Positions 39,944-47,718 of a DNA stretch of 53,556 bases are shown here, piece after piece. The DNA lies in assembly GCA_038206985.1 (NCBI GenBank), contig JBBRAH010000023.1, forward strand, positions 1 to 53,556, written 5' to 3'. The DNA is from CAXMST01 sp038206985 (GTDB taxonomy: Bacteria > Actinomycetota > Thermoleophilia > Solirubrobacterales > 70-9). Below the pieces are notes generated by a model, which worked only from the letters and a program-made list of their open reading frames with translations, made no database searches and was not told the DNA's origin. The position numbers and the translations under genes are program-made. Numbering within the stretch: the stretch's first letter is position 1; each line of letters begins with the position of its first letter.

Positions 39944-40807
39944 CTACTCGCTCCGCTTGCGCAGGAAGTTCTGGAACTCCCTGGCGATCGCGTCGCCGGA
40001 GGGGACGTCGTCGCTGGCCAGTCCTGAGATGTCGTCCTGCTGAGACTCGAGGCGATCAACCAGTTCCTTGATCTCGGGATTCGCCTCGACGGCCTGGCTG
40101 ACCTGCTCCTCGAAGGCGCCCGAGGCGCTCTCGAGCTCGCTCGCGTCGAGCGGCACGCCGGTCAGGCCCTCGAGGCGGCGCAGCAGGGCGAGGGCCGCCT
40201 TCGGGTTGGGGACCGCCGAGGCGTAGTGGGGGACTGCGGCCCAGAGGCTGGCGGCCTTGAAGCCGCGCTCCTTGGCAATGTCGTGCAGGACGCCGACCAC
40301 GCCGGTCGGGCCCTCGTAGGTGACGTCCTCGAAGCCGAGCTTCTCGATCAATTCGTCGGTGGTCGCCAGTCCGGTGATCGGCACGGGCCTGGTGTGGGCG
40401 ACGTCGGCGATCAGTGCGCCGAACGTGACCATCGACTCGATCCCGCAGTGCTCGGCGACGTCGAGGACGGAGTTGCAGAAGGTGCGCCAGCGGGTGCTCG
40501 GCTCGGTGCCGCTGATCAACAGGAAGTCGCGCCCATCGCCCGGTGGGCGGCCGGCGATCAGCAGATTCTCGGGCCACTCGACCCCGCGGATCCGGCCCTC
40601 GCTGAGCGCGATGTTGGGGCGGGTGGCCTGGAAGTCGAAGAACTCCTCCGGGTCGAGCCGGGCGACCAGCTCGGTGTCCATCGAGGCGGCGACCGCCTCG
40701 AGCGCGGCGCTGGCCGAGCTGGCGGCATCGTTCCAGCCTGAGAACGAGGCGACCAGCACCGGGTCGCGCAACTGGGGGTCGTTGTTTTCCCAGATGATCG
40801 GATCCAT
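39944..40807 (-). CDS. PAC2-family protein (proteasome-assembly-chaperone-like)
   Basis: 287 residues. PVLVASFSGWNDAASSASAA at the N-terminus and FLLISGTEPSTRWRTFCNSV are PAC2-family hallmarks in actinobacteria, with VPITGLATTDELI and LWAAVPHYASAVPNPKAALA. The C-terminus is helical (about 225-287). The name comes from the eukaryotic proteasome chaperone; a bacterial role is not demonstrated. TAACCT (complement of 40814-40819) ends 6 nt before the ATG. It ends tail to tail with the helicase gene with no gap. Confidence 0.85.
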   Translation of the reverse strand: MDPIIWENNDPQLRDPVLVASFSGWNDAASSASAALEAVAASMDTELVARLDPEEFFDFQATRPNIALSEGRIRGVEWPENLLIAGRPPGDGRDFLLISGTEPSTRWRTFCNSVLDVAEHCGIESMVTFGALIADVAHTRPVPITGLATTDELIEKLGFEDVTYEGPTGVVGVLHDIAKERGFKAASLWAAVPHYASAVPNPKAALALLRRLEGLTGVPLDASELESASGAFEEQVSQAVEANPEIKELVDRLESQQDDISGLASDDVPSGDAIAREFQNFLRKRSE

Positions 40808-40900
40808 CGTGCGAGGTTATCGGCGCCCGCTCCCCGGCGGTGCCGGCGGCGCCTCGCTGGAGCGGGTCGCTGCGTCCGGAGCGACGGCAATCATCGGACT

Positions 40901-41809
40901 GTGGAGACTGCGACCGCAACCGAACCGCCCGCCGCCGGCGTCGCCTCGCTACAGCCCGGCAAACCGCTGACCGGCAGCTACGCGGTTGTCCGCAAGGACC
41001 GGCTCACCTCGCGCAAGGGCACCCCCTACCTCTCGATCGAGCTGCGCGACCGGACCGGCTCGATCCCGGCCCGGATCTTCCGCGAGGCCGATCAGCTCGG
41101 CGCCCGCTTCGAGCGCGGCGACGCGATCGAGGTGCGCGGCAAGGTCGAGCGCTTCCGCGGCGAGATGCAGGCCGAGATCACCGCGCTGCAGCGGCTGGAG
41201 CCGGGCAGCTTCGACCCGGCCGACTTCCTACCGCGCGCCTACCGCTCGCCGGACGATCTCGAGGGCTTCTTCGCCCACCTCTGCCGCGAGGTCCACGATC
41301 CCGGCCTCGCCCAGGTCGTCGCGACCGTGGTCACCGACCCGACCATTGCGCCCGAGCTGAAGCGTGCGCCCTGTACTCGTAACGGCCACCACGCCTACCT
41401 CGGCGGCCTGCTCGAGCACACGGTCGCGGTCGGGACGATGGTCGGCGAGTTCTGCCAGCTGCACCAGCGCCTCGACTCCGACCTGCTGATGGCGGCCGCC
41501 CTGCTGCACGACATCGGCAAGGTCCGCGAGTTCACCTACGGGGCCGAGTTCGGCATCAGCGACGAGGGCCGCCTGCTCGGCCACCTGCAGATCGGCGCCG
41601 GAATCATCAACCCGGCGGCTCAGGCCCTGGACGAGCAGCGCCGCCTCGCGCTGCTCCACTGCGTCCTCTCCCACCACGGACCCGAGGCCGCCGGCCGCTC
41701 ACGCGGCGGCTCAGGCAACGGCTTCGCCTCACCGGAGGCAATGGCGCTCTACCGGCTCAACGCACTCGACGGCAGCGTCAAGGCCGCGCTCGAACACGGC
41801 CTCGGCTGA
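40901..41809 (+). CDS. second OB-fold/HD-domain protein, YhaM-like, with a changed metal ligand
   Basis: 302 residues, paralogous to the protein at 1172-2206. OB fold about 20-95 (YLSIELRDRTGSIPARIF), then Cys-Thr-Arg-Asn-Gly-His-His-Ala-Tyr leading into the HD domain: GGLLEHTVAVG, LLHDIGKVRE and LSHHG. At the last ligand position it reads LYRLNALDG where the paralogue and YhaM have Asp (MMDNLGG). The loop after SHHG is lengthened by a Gly/Arg/Ser insert. The Asn may weaken the metal site, so binding without cleavage is possible. GTG start; an AATCAT hexamer 6 nt upstream is a weaker -10. Confidence 0.82.
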   Translation: METATATEPPAAGVASLQPGKPLTGSYAVVRKDRLTSRKGTPYLSIELRDRTGSIPARIFREADQLGARFERGDAIEVRGKVERFRGEMQAEITALQRLEPGSFDPADFLPRAYRSPDDLEGFFAHLCREVHDPGLAQVVATVVTDPTIAPELKRAPCTRNGHHAYLGGLLEHTVAVGTMVGEFCQLHQRLDSDLLMAAALLHDIGKVREFTYGAEFGISDEGRLLGHLQIGAGIINPAAQALDEQRRLALLHCVLSHHGPEAAGRSRGGSGNGFASPEAMALYRLNALDGSVKAALEHGLG

Positions 41810-41813
41810 CCGC

Positions 41814-42179
41814 TCAGGCCCTGAAGACGATGCGCGGGTTGATGTGGGCGCCGGGGTCAACGGCCATCTGGGTCCGCACCTGACACCTGGCGGGCCCCTC
41901 GAGCTCCAGAGAGCCAAGATCCTTGTGAATCGTGCCGCGGCCCGCTCCCTCGCCGATCATCCGCGGCTTCTTGATCGGGACTTCGCGGCCGTCGACGTGG
42001 ATGGTGACCGCGAGACTCTCGTCCGGCCCCCGCCAGCCGGTCGAGCCGTGCTCCGTGCTGCGCCCCTCCCGATCCTCGACATAGCGGACCTTGACCTTGC
42101 CGTCCGGGAGTTCCACGGACGCCTCCCCCGGCAGCTCGACGGAGGCGACCTGCTTGGCACCGATTCCAAAAGGACTCAT
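41814..42179 (-). CDS. hypothetical 121-residue beta-rich protein
   Basis: No family recognised. It starts MSPFGIGAKQVASVELPGEA with repeated VELPDGKVKVRYVEDREGR-type strands; TIHVDGREVPIKKPRMIGEG and HINPRIVFRA are later strands. No signal peptide, membrane helix or metal motif. TAGGCT (complement of 42187-42192) ends 7 nt before the ATG, and codon use is like the neighbours, so it is a real gene. It lies 18 bp downstream of the ArfB gene on the same strand. Confidence 0.6.
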   Translation of the reverse strand: MSPFGIGAKQVASVELPGEASVELPDGKVKVRYVEDREGRSTEHGSTGWRGPDESLAVTIHVDGREVPIKKPRMIGEGAGRGTIHKDLGSLELEGPARCQVRTQMAVDPGAHINPRIVFRA

Positions 42180-42197
42180 CGCGGTCAGCCTATCCGC

Positions 42198-42614
42198 TCA
42201 GCCGTCATCGGGCCCGGGGCGCTTGCGTGCCTTCTTGCGCTCCGACTGACGGCGCTTGCCATCGAGGCGGCGTTGGCGGGAGGCGCGGCTGGGTCGCGTC
42301 GGGCGGCGGCGCTTGCGCGGTTTCAGGGCCGCGGCGAGACGTTCGCGCAAGCGCTCGATCGCGAGGTCGCGGTTGCGGGCCTGGCCGCGGCTGTCCTGGG
42401 AGACGGCGCTCACCCTTGGCCCAAGCCGGGCGCAGATCCGCGACTTCTGGGCCTCGGTCAGGGAGGCGGAGGCGGTCACATCGAAGACGGCCTCGATCCG
42501 CGACGCGGTGACGTTGGCGTGCTGGCCGCCGGGTCCGCCCGAGCGGCTCGCGCGCAGCTCGATCTCGGCCAGCGGGATCCAGACGCCCGGCCCGATCTCG
42601 ATCGAGCCGTTCAC
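42198..42614 (-). CDS. arfB: ArfB-like peptidyl-tRNA hydrolase (ribosome rescue)
   Basis: 138 residues. SRSGGPGGQHANVTASRIEA carries the GGQ that hydrolyses peptidyl-tRNA, and the basic C-tail (KPRKRRRPTRPSRASRQRRL, then KRRQSERKKARKR) fits the mRNA-channel-sensing tail of ArfB/ICT1. It frees ribosomes stalled on non-stop mRNA. GTG 42614 overlaps the end of the TauE-like gene by 4 bp (GTGA), so it is translated with that gene, an unexplained pairing. Confidence 0.88.
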   Translation of the reverse strand: MNGSIEIGPGVWIPLAEIELRASRSGGPGGQHANVTASRIEAVFDVTASASLTEAQKSRICARLGPRVSAVSQDSRGQARNRDLAIERLRERLAAALKPRKRRRPTRPSRASRQRRLDGKRRQSERKKARKRPGPDDG

Positions 42615-43018
42615 GGCGCCGGCGCGGTCGGCTCCGGCTCGCCGGCCGCGTCCTCGGGCTTCAGGGCGCGCTTGAAGAGCTGGAAGGCGACGAACAGGAT
42701 CAGCCCGGCGAAGCCGAGCTCCAGGGCGCGCTCGGGGACGGCGTTCGCGACCACCACGCCGATCGCAACGCCGGGAATCGAGACCAGCCCGAGGATCAGG
42801 CCGTCCCGCACCTCGACGTTGCCGTTGCGGTACTGGCGCCAGGTGCCGACGATCGCCACCGGCACGATCGCCAGCAGCGAGGTCGCCTCGGCCTCGAGCT
42901 GGGTCACGCCGAGCACGATCGCGAGGGTCGGGACAAAGACCACGCCGCCGCCCACGCCGAGCAGCCCCGCGACGGCGCCGCCGACCAGGGCGAACAGAGC
43001 CGTCAGCAGCTCAGCCAC
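42611..43018 (-). CDS. half-size TauE/SafE-type membrane protein, B
   Basis: 135 residues with four hydrophobic stretches: LLTALFALVGGAVAGLLGVG, GVVFVPTLAIVLG, LLAIVPVAIVGTWRQY and ILGLVSIPGVAIGVVVANAV. The GLLGVGGGVVFVP motif and the segment EATSLLAIVP are TauE/SafE hallmarks. Full-length family members have about 250 residues with two such repeats; this is one repeat. It ends in a Glu/Pro/Ala tail. Likely pairs with the protein at 43037-43399 to form one anion or organosulfur exporter. Confidence 0.8.
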   Translation of the reverse strand: MAELLTALFALVGGAVAGLLGVGGGVVFVPTLAIVLGVTQLEAEATSLLAIVPVAIVGTWRQYRNGNVEVRDGLILGLVSIPGVAIGVVVANAVPERALELGFAGLILFVAFQLFKRALKPEDAAGEPEPTAPAP

Positions 43019-43036
43019 GGTTGCTTCCCCGACAGT

Positions 43037-43399
43037 TCACGGAATGATCAGCTCCACGGCGACGCCGGTGAGCAGCAGCGCGAACATCAGCGAGACCACC
43101 CGTTCGGAAATCCGCTGCTGGAGGCTGACGCCGATCATCACGCCGATCACGGCGGGCCCCGCGACCAGCAGCGCATTCAGGGGATCCACGTTGCCGTAGA
43201 GGCCGTGGCCGGCCGCCGCTAAGGCGCCGATGATCACGATTGCCGAGAGCGAGGTCGCGGTCGCCCGGCGCTCGCCGTAGGCGAGCCAGAAGATCAACAG
43301 GGGGACGATCACCGTGCCGCCGCCGACACCGAACAGGGCGCTGAACACACCCGCCGTGATCCCGATCACGGCCAGCTTGAAAATCCGCTCCGTGGGCAC
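43037..43399 (-). CDS. half-size TauE/SafE-type membrane protein, A
   Basis: 120 residues: LAVIGITAGVFSALFGVGGG, TVIVPLLIFWLAYG, ATATSLSAIVIIGALAAAGH, ALLVAGPAVIGVMIGVSLQQ and LMFALLLTGVAVELIIP. It has the FGVGGGTVIVPLL motif and repeats the ATSL segment of its neighbour 18 bp downstream. The GTG at 43399 is exactly 6 nt after TAGTAT (complement of 43406-43411). The transported substrate is not determinable. Confidence 0.8.
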   Translation of the reverse strand: MPTERIFKLAVIGITAGVFSALFGVGGGTVIVPLLIFWLAYGERRATATSLSAIVIIGALAAAGHGLYGNVDPLNALLVAGPAVIGVMIGVSLQQRISERVVSLMFALLLTGVAVELIIP

Positions 43400-43417
43400 G
43401 GCGCGATACTAGAGCGC
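43400..43417. promoter_or_regulatory. symmetric divergent leaderless promoter
   Basis: The whole gap between two GTG start codons is 18 bp. GATACT (43405-43410) ends 7 nt before GTG 43418 on the plus strand; TAGTAT, the complement of 43406-43411, ends 6 nt before GTG 43399 on the minus strand. The two -10 hexamers share five base pairs, so one melted region can serve both directions but not at once. Confidence 0.7.
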
Positions 43418-44230
43418 GTGAGTTCCCCAACCTCATCCCCGGCAGAGATCACGATCGCGATCGCCCCGCTGGCGGCCGACCCGCGTAGGGCCGCGGCCTG
43501 CTTCGATCTCGACGGCACGCTGGCGCCGATCATCGGGAGGCCCGAGGACGCGGTCGTGCCCTCCAGGCCGCGCGAACTGGTCGGCCGGATCGCGGAGCGC
43601 TACGCGGTCGCGGCGATCATCAGCGGTCGCCAATCACTTCAGGCGCGACGCATCCTCGGCCTCGGCGCTCTCACCTACGTCGGTAACCACGGCTTCGAGG
43701 TGCTGCATCCGGGGGCGGAGGAGCCCGAGCCCGCCCCCGCTCTGGAAGGAATGGCCGGTCGCGCGGCCGAGTTCGTCTCGGGCCTCGCTCCGGATCGTCT
43801 CGAGGGGGCGGAGCTGCGGCTCGAGGACAAGGCCGCGATCCGTGCCCTGCACTGGCGCGGGGCCGCCGACGAGGAGCGGGCGGAGGCCATCGCCTACGAG
43901 ATCGGGGCCGAGGCCGAGGCCGCCGGACTCTTCCTGCATCGCGGCCGCAAGGTGCTCGAGCTGCGCCCACCGGTCGAGCTCGACAAGGGCGACGGGATCC
44001 GCGCGCTGCTCGAAGCCGCTCGGGTGGACGCCGCCTTCTACGCGGGCGACGACCGCACGGACATCGACGGCTTCCGTGCCCTGGGCGAACTGGTCGAGGA
44101 GGGCGTACTCGACTCGGCGATCCGCGTGGCGGTCGTCGGTGACGAAACACCGGACGAGGTGTCGGCCGCCGCGGATCTCGCCGTCGATGGACCCGAGGGC
44201 TTCATCGCCGTTCTCGAGGCGCTGGCCTGA
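43418..44230 (+). CDS. otsB: trehalose-6-phosphate phosphatase
   Basis: 270 residues of the HAD type IIB fold. CFDLDGTLAPI supplies the nucleophile Asp; AIISGRQ is the Ser/Thr motif; LELRPPVELDKGDGIRALLE supplies the Lys; YAGDDRTDIDGFRAL the acidic motif. The cap is about 100-195. It removes phosphate from trehalose-6-phosphate in the cytoplasm. OtsA is not in this window. The GTG is 7 nt after GATACT. The following gene starts within the stop codon (1-bp overlap). Confidence 0.9.
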   Translation: MSSPTSSPAEITIAIAPLAADPRRAAACFDLDGTLAPIIGRPEDAVVPSRPRELVGRIAERYAVAAIISGRQSLQARRILGLGALTYVGNHGFEVLHPGAEEPEPAPALEGMAGRAAEFVSGLAPDRLEGAELRLEDKAAIRALHWRGAADEERAEAIAYEIGAEAEAAGLFLHRGRKVLELRPPVELDKGDGIRALLEAARVDAAFYAGDDRTDIDGFRALGELVEEGVLDSAIRVAVVGDETPDEVSAAADLAVDGPEGFIAVLEALA

Positions 44231-44772
44231 TGCAGTTCAAGGATCTGCTCAGAGGCACGGTGTTACTCGTTGCGGTCGAGGCCTCAGCGCTCGGCGCCGT
44301 CTCGGCGATCGTTCTCAATGCCGAGGCCGACGATCGGCTCGCCGCCCTCTCGCTGCTCTGGTGGCTCGTGGCGATCGGCATCGGGATCTACGCCGGCCGT
44401 CCGCAGCGGGCCGCGGATGCTCTTCGTGCTCCGCTTTCGGCAGCTCGAACCAGCACCTCGCTGCCCTCCCAGAGCCCGGGCAGGATCGCCTTCTCGCGCC
44501 TGTGGCCGATCGGCCTCTTCGCGCTGCTTGCAGGCGCCCTCGGCGTCTGGCTGCCTCAGATTCCCGCGATCGGCACCGGCTGGGCGCTGCTCGTGGCGCT
44601 TGCCTGGCGCCAGCGGGAGGCCGCCGTGACGGCGATCGAGGAGCGCGACGGAGTCTGCTTCTATGTCGAGGAGGGCTCGGCCTTCGACCCGATCAAGCTG
44701 ATCCGCACGCCCGGGCTGATGAGCGGCCGGGCGCCCAGCATCCACCCACCGCCTCCGCCCCCGAGCGCTTAG
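44230..44772 (+). CDS. hypothetical membrane protein, coupled to otsB
   Basis: 180 residues with four hydrophobic stretches: LLVAVEASALGAVSAIVLNA, LSLLWWLVAIGIGIYAG, LFALLAGALGVWLPQIP and GTGWALLVALAWRQ. The C-terminal tail (ERDGVCFYVEEGSAFDPIKL, then a Pro-rich end) is cytoplasmic or extracytoplasmic. No family recognised. Its ATG overlaps the otsB stop by 1 bp, so the two are made together. The end converges with polX, 9 bp apart. Confidence 0.65.
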   Translation: MQFKDLLRGTVLLVAVEASALGAVSAIVLNAEADDRLAALSLLWWLVAIGIGIYAGRPQRAADALRAPLSAARTSTSLPSQSPGRIAFSRLWPIGLFALLAGALGVWLPQIPAIGTGWALLVALAWRQREAAVTAIEERDGVCFYVEEGSAFDPIKLIRTPGLMSGRAPSIHPPPPPPSA

Positions 44773-44781
44773 GCCCGATTC

Positions 44782-46524
44782 CTACTGCGCCTTTGTCCGC
44801 TTGCGCAGCGGTGCAAACGAGCGCCAGGCCCGCGTGTTGGCGATCTGCCCGGCCGCCAGTCCGGCGCGGCGCGCCGTCGCCACGCCGTACTCCATGTAGT
44901 CGAGAGTCGCGACCTGGTGAGCGTCGGTGTTGATCACGATCCGCACGCCGGCGTCGGCGGCGAGCCGCGCGTGGCGCTCGTTGAGATCGCGCCGCCGGGG
45001 GTTTGAATTGATCTCGATCATCGTGCCGTTCGCGGCCGCGGCCGCAAAGACCGGCTCGGTGACGACCTCGTAGGGGTCGCGCTTGAGCAGCAGGCGGCCG
45101 GTCATGTGCCCGATGCAATCCACGAGCGGGTGCTCGATCGCGGCCAGGATCCGCTTGGTCATCTTCTCCGGCCCGATCTGGAAGGAGGTGTGGACGCTGG
45201 CGATCACCCAGTCGAGCTCGGCGAGCACCTCGTCGTCGTAGTCGAGCGAGCCGTTGGGCATGATGTTGACCTCGGAGCCGACGAGCAGCTTGAAGCGCTT
45301 CAGCTCGGCGTCGAGCTCGCGCACCTCCTCGACCCGTCGCAGCAGGGCGTCTGGCTGCACGTCGTTGCCGAAGCCGTGCGTGGCCGAGTGGTCGGTGACC
45401 GCGAGGAACGAGTAGCCGCGCTTGCGGGCGGTCTCCGCCATCTCGCGCAGGCTGTTCTTGCCGTCGGAGAGCGTCGTGTGGCAGTGCACGTCGCCGCGGA
45501 TGTCACCGACCGTGACCAGCTCGGGAAGCTCGCCGTCCTGCTTGGGATCGGCGAGCGCGATCTCGCCATCCCCCTGGCGCAGCTCGGGCTCGATGTAGGC
45601 GAGCCCAAGGCGTTTGTAGACGCCGGCCTCGGTCGCGTAGGCAGTCACCTTGCCGCTCTCCGTGTCGGCGACCCCGTGCTCGGAGACCGAGAGTCCCATC
45701 CTCACCGCGCGCTCGCGCAGCTTCACGTTGTGCTCCTTGGAACCGGTGAAGTGCTGCAGCAGGCTGCCGAACTCCTCCGGCGGCACGATCCGCAGATCGA
45801 CCGAGATCCCGTTGTGGGTGCGGATGCTTGCTCCGCCGCTGCCGCCCTTGCGCCGCTCGTCGGCGAGCTCGTGCTCGAGCAGCGCCCGGGCCAGCGCCTC
45901 GGGGTCGGTGGCCGTGGCGATGATGTCGATGTCCTTGCAGGTCTCAGCCCAGCGCCGAGCCGAGCCGGCCAGCTCCACGCGCTCGCTGGCGGGATCGGCG
46001 CGCAGCACCTCGACCAGCTCCTCACCGATCTCGCGGGCCTCCGAGAGCAGCCGACGCTCTACGCTGCCTCCGCTCTGCAGGCGCTCGATCCCGGCCAGAA
46101 CGTTCTCCTCGAGCTTGGCGCCCAACCCCTTGACCCCGCGCAGCTGCTGCCCCTCGGCGGCGACCTGCAGCTCCTCGAGGCTCGCGATCCCGAGTTCGTC
46201 ATACATCTTGCGCACGGTCTTGGCCCCGATGCCGGGCAGCCTGGTGACCTCGACCAGGGTGGCCGGGAACTTCTTCTTCAGCTTCGCAGCGGCCGGGATC
46301 TCGCCCTGCTCCAGCAGAGCGACCGTCTTCTCCTGGATCGTGTCGCCGATGCCTTGAAGCTCGGTGGCCTTGCCGGCTTGCGCGAGCTCGCCGATCGAGT
46401 GCGGGCAGTCGCGGATCACGCGCGCCGCCTCCTTGTAGGCGAGTACCCGGAAACGGTTGGCGCCGTCGAGTTCGTAAAGCGTCCCGAGCTCCTCGAAGTG
46501 TGCCGCGATCTCGCTGTTGCGCAT
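44782..46524 (-). CDS. polX: family X DNA polymerase with PHP exonuclease domain
   Basis: 580 residues. An 8-kDa-like domain and HhH motifs (LQGIGDTIQEK, LPGIGAKTVRKM, GVKGLGAKL) fill about 1-150. The nucleotidyltransferase palm (about 150-310) has ELAGSARRWAETCKDIDIIA and the third Asp in ISVDLRIVPPEEFG. The PHP domain (about 335-575) has DVHCHTTLSDG, VTDHSATHG, VGSEVNIMPN, SVHTSF, CIGHMTG and INTDAHQ, so all nine metal ligands appear present. It repairs gaps and proofreads. TAATCT (complement of 46532-46537) ends 7 nt before the ATG, which rules out a longer form overlapping the next gene. Confidence 0.92.
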   Translation of the reverse strand: MRNSEIAAHFEELGTLYELDGANRFRVLAYKEAARVIRDCPHSIGELAQAGKATELQGIGDTIQEKTVALLEQGEIPAAAKLKKKFPATLVEVTRLPGIGAKTVRKMYDELGIASLEELQVAAEGQQLRGVKGLGAKLEENVLAGIERLQSGGSVERRLLSEAREIGEELVEVLRADPASERVELAGSARRWAETCKDIDIIATATDPEALARALLEHELADERRKGGSGGASIRTHNGISVDLRIVPPEEFGSLLQHFTGSKEHNVKLRERAVRMGLSVSEHGVADTESGKVTAYATEAGVYKRLGLAYIEPELRQGDGEIALADPKQDGELPELVTVGDIRGDVHCHTTLSDGKNSLREMAETARKRGYSFLAVTDHSATHGFGNDVQPDALLRRVEEVRELDAELKRFKLLVGSEVNIMPNGSLDYDDEVLAELDWVIASVHTSFQIGPEKMTKRILAAIEHPLVDCIGHMTGRLLLKRDPYEVVTEPVFAAAAANGTMIEINSNPRRRDLNERHARLAADAGVRIVINTDAHQVATLDYMEYGVATARRAGLAAGQIANTRAWRSFAPLRKRTKAQ

Positions 46525-46597
46525 GGCTGCGAGATTACGAGAAGGCCGTGTCGCCCGGACACTTCGCAAAAGGCAAGCTAGGATCGCCGCTCCGGGT

Positions 46598-47329
46598 ATG
46601 AGTCGGGCAGAGCCCACAATCCACGTGGTCGTGCCGACCTACAACGAGGCCGAGAATCTCGAGCCGCTGGTCGCCGCCCTGATCGACGCGCTGCCGTCCG
46701 GCAGCCGGATCACGGTCGTCGATGACGCCTCCCCCGATGGGACCGGGCAGATCGCTGACCGGCTCGCCGACATGCACGCCGATCTCGACGTCCTGCATCG
46801 CGGCGGCAAGGAGGGGCTCGGGCCCGCTTACGTGGCGGGCTTCCGCCACGCCCTGGAGGGCTCCGCCGAGCTGATCGTCCAGATGGACGCTGACTTCTCG
46901 CATGAACCCAGTGACGTGCCCAGGCTGATCGCGGCGACCGCCGAAGCCGACCTGACGCTCGGCTCGCGCTACGTGCCCGGCGGCAGGGTGGGAGAGTGGG
47001 GCCGTGTGCGCCTGGCGATCTCGCGCTGGGGCAGCGCCTACGCCCGGCTCTGGCTCGGTCTCGAGATCTGCGATCTGACCGGCGGCTTCAAGTGCTTCCG
47101 CCGCGAGGTCGTGGAGCGGATCGACATCGGAACGCTCGGCGCACTCGGCTACGCGTTCCAGGTCGAGACCACCTACCGCGCAGCGCGGAGCGGCTTCCGG
47201 ATCATCGAGGTCCCGATCTTCTTCCACGACCGCCGCGTCGGCGAGTCGAAGATGAGCAAGGCGATCGTCGCCGAGGCGGCGTGGCGCGTGCCGCTCATGC
47301 GCCTGCGAAAGTGGCGGCAGACGCCCTGA
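46598..47329 (+). CDS. polyprenol-phosphate sugar transferase (dolichol-phosphate mannose synthase-like)
   Basis: 243 residues of a GT2 fold: VVVPTYNEAENLEPLV (about 10-25), VVDDASPDGTGQIA, VQMDADFSHEPSDVP (the DxD) and DLTGGFKCFRREVVERID. The C-terminus has no long hydrophobic tail, only IIEVPIFFHDRRVGESKM, as in actinobacterial Ppm1 catalytic units whose membrane part is a separate protein. It makes a polyprenyl-phospho-mannose or similar donor on the inner leaflet. TAGGAT lies 13 nt before the ATG at 46598. Divergent from polX. Confidence 0.88.
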   Translation: MSRAEPTIHVVVPTYNEAENLEPLVAALIDALPSGSRITVVDDASPDGTGQIADRLADMHADLDVLHRGGKEGLGPAYVAGFRHALEGSAELIVQMDADFSHEPSDVPRLIAATAEADLTLGSRYVPGGRVGEWGRVRLAISRWGSAYARLWLGLEICDLTGGFKCFRREVVERIDIGTLGALGYAFQVETTYRAARSGFRIIEVPIFFHDRRVGESKMSKAIVAEAAWRVPLMRLRKWRQTP

Positions 47330-47393
47330 GCAAGCCCACCCACTTCATTTTGTATAGTAAGACAAGCAACCCCACCGAAACGAGGAGATAGAC

Positions 47394-47717
47394 GTGGCGA
47401 ACCTGACACAGGTCACCGATGACAACTTCCAGGCCGAGGTGCTCGACGCTACGGGCCCCGTGCTCGTTGACTTCTGGGCGCCCTGGTGCGGACCGTGCCG
47501 CGTCGTCCATCCGATCCTCGAGGAGATGGACAAGGAGCGCGACGACCTCAAGATCGTCTCGGTCAACGTCGACGACAACCAGCAGACGGCGGCTAACTAC
47601 GAGGTCCTCTCGATCCCGACGATGATCCTCTTCAAGGGCGGTAGCGCCGCCAAGCGGATCGTCGGCGCGATGCCGAAAAAGAAGCTCGAAGCCGAGCTCG
47701 AGCCGGCCCTCACCTAG
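47394..47717 (+). CDS. trxA: thioredoxin
   Basis: 107 residues, a complete thioredoxin: LVDFWAPWCGPCRVVHPIL with WCGPC near residue 30-34, VNVDDNQQTAANYEVLSIPT with the cis-Pro, and GGSAAKRIVGAMPKKKLEAE. It reduces protein disulfides in the cytoplasm. The GTG follows a strong ribosome site (GAGGAG). A TATAGT -10 (47353-47358) without a clear -35 lies 36 nt upstream, so it has an ordinary leader. Confidence 0.95.
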   Translation: MANLTQVTDDNFQAEVLDATGPVLVDFWAPWCGPCRVVHPILEEMDKERDDLKIVSVNVDDNQQTAANYEVLSIPTMILFKGGSAAKRIVGAMPKKKLEAELEPALT

Positions 47718-47718
47718 G

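Noticed and set aside
41844..43199. A 451-codon plus-strand frame across ArfB and the TauE-like genes
   Set aside because: It crosses several well-supported minus-strand genes with their own motifs (GGQ, GVGGG) and is low-complexity Arg/Ala/Ser.
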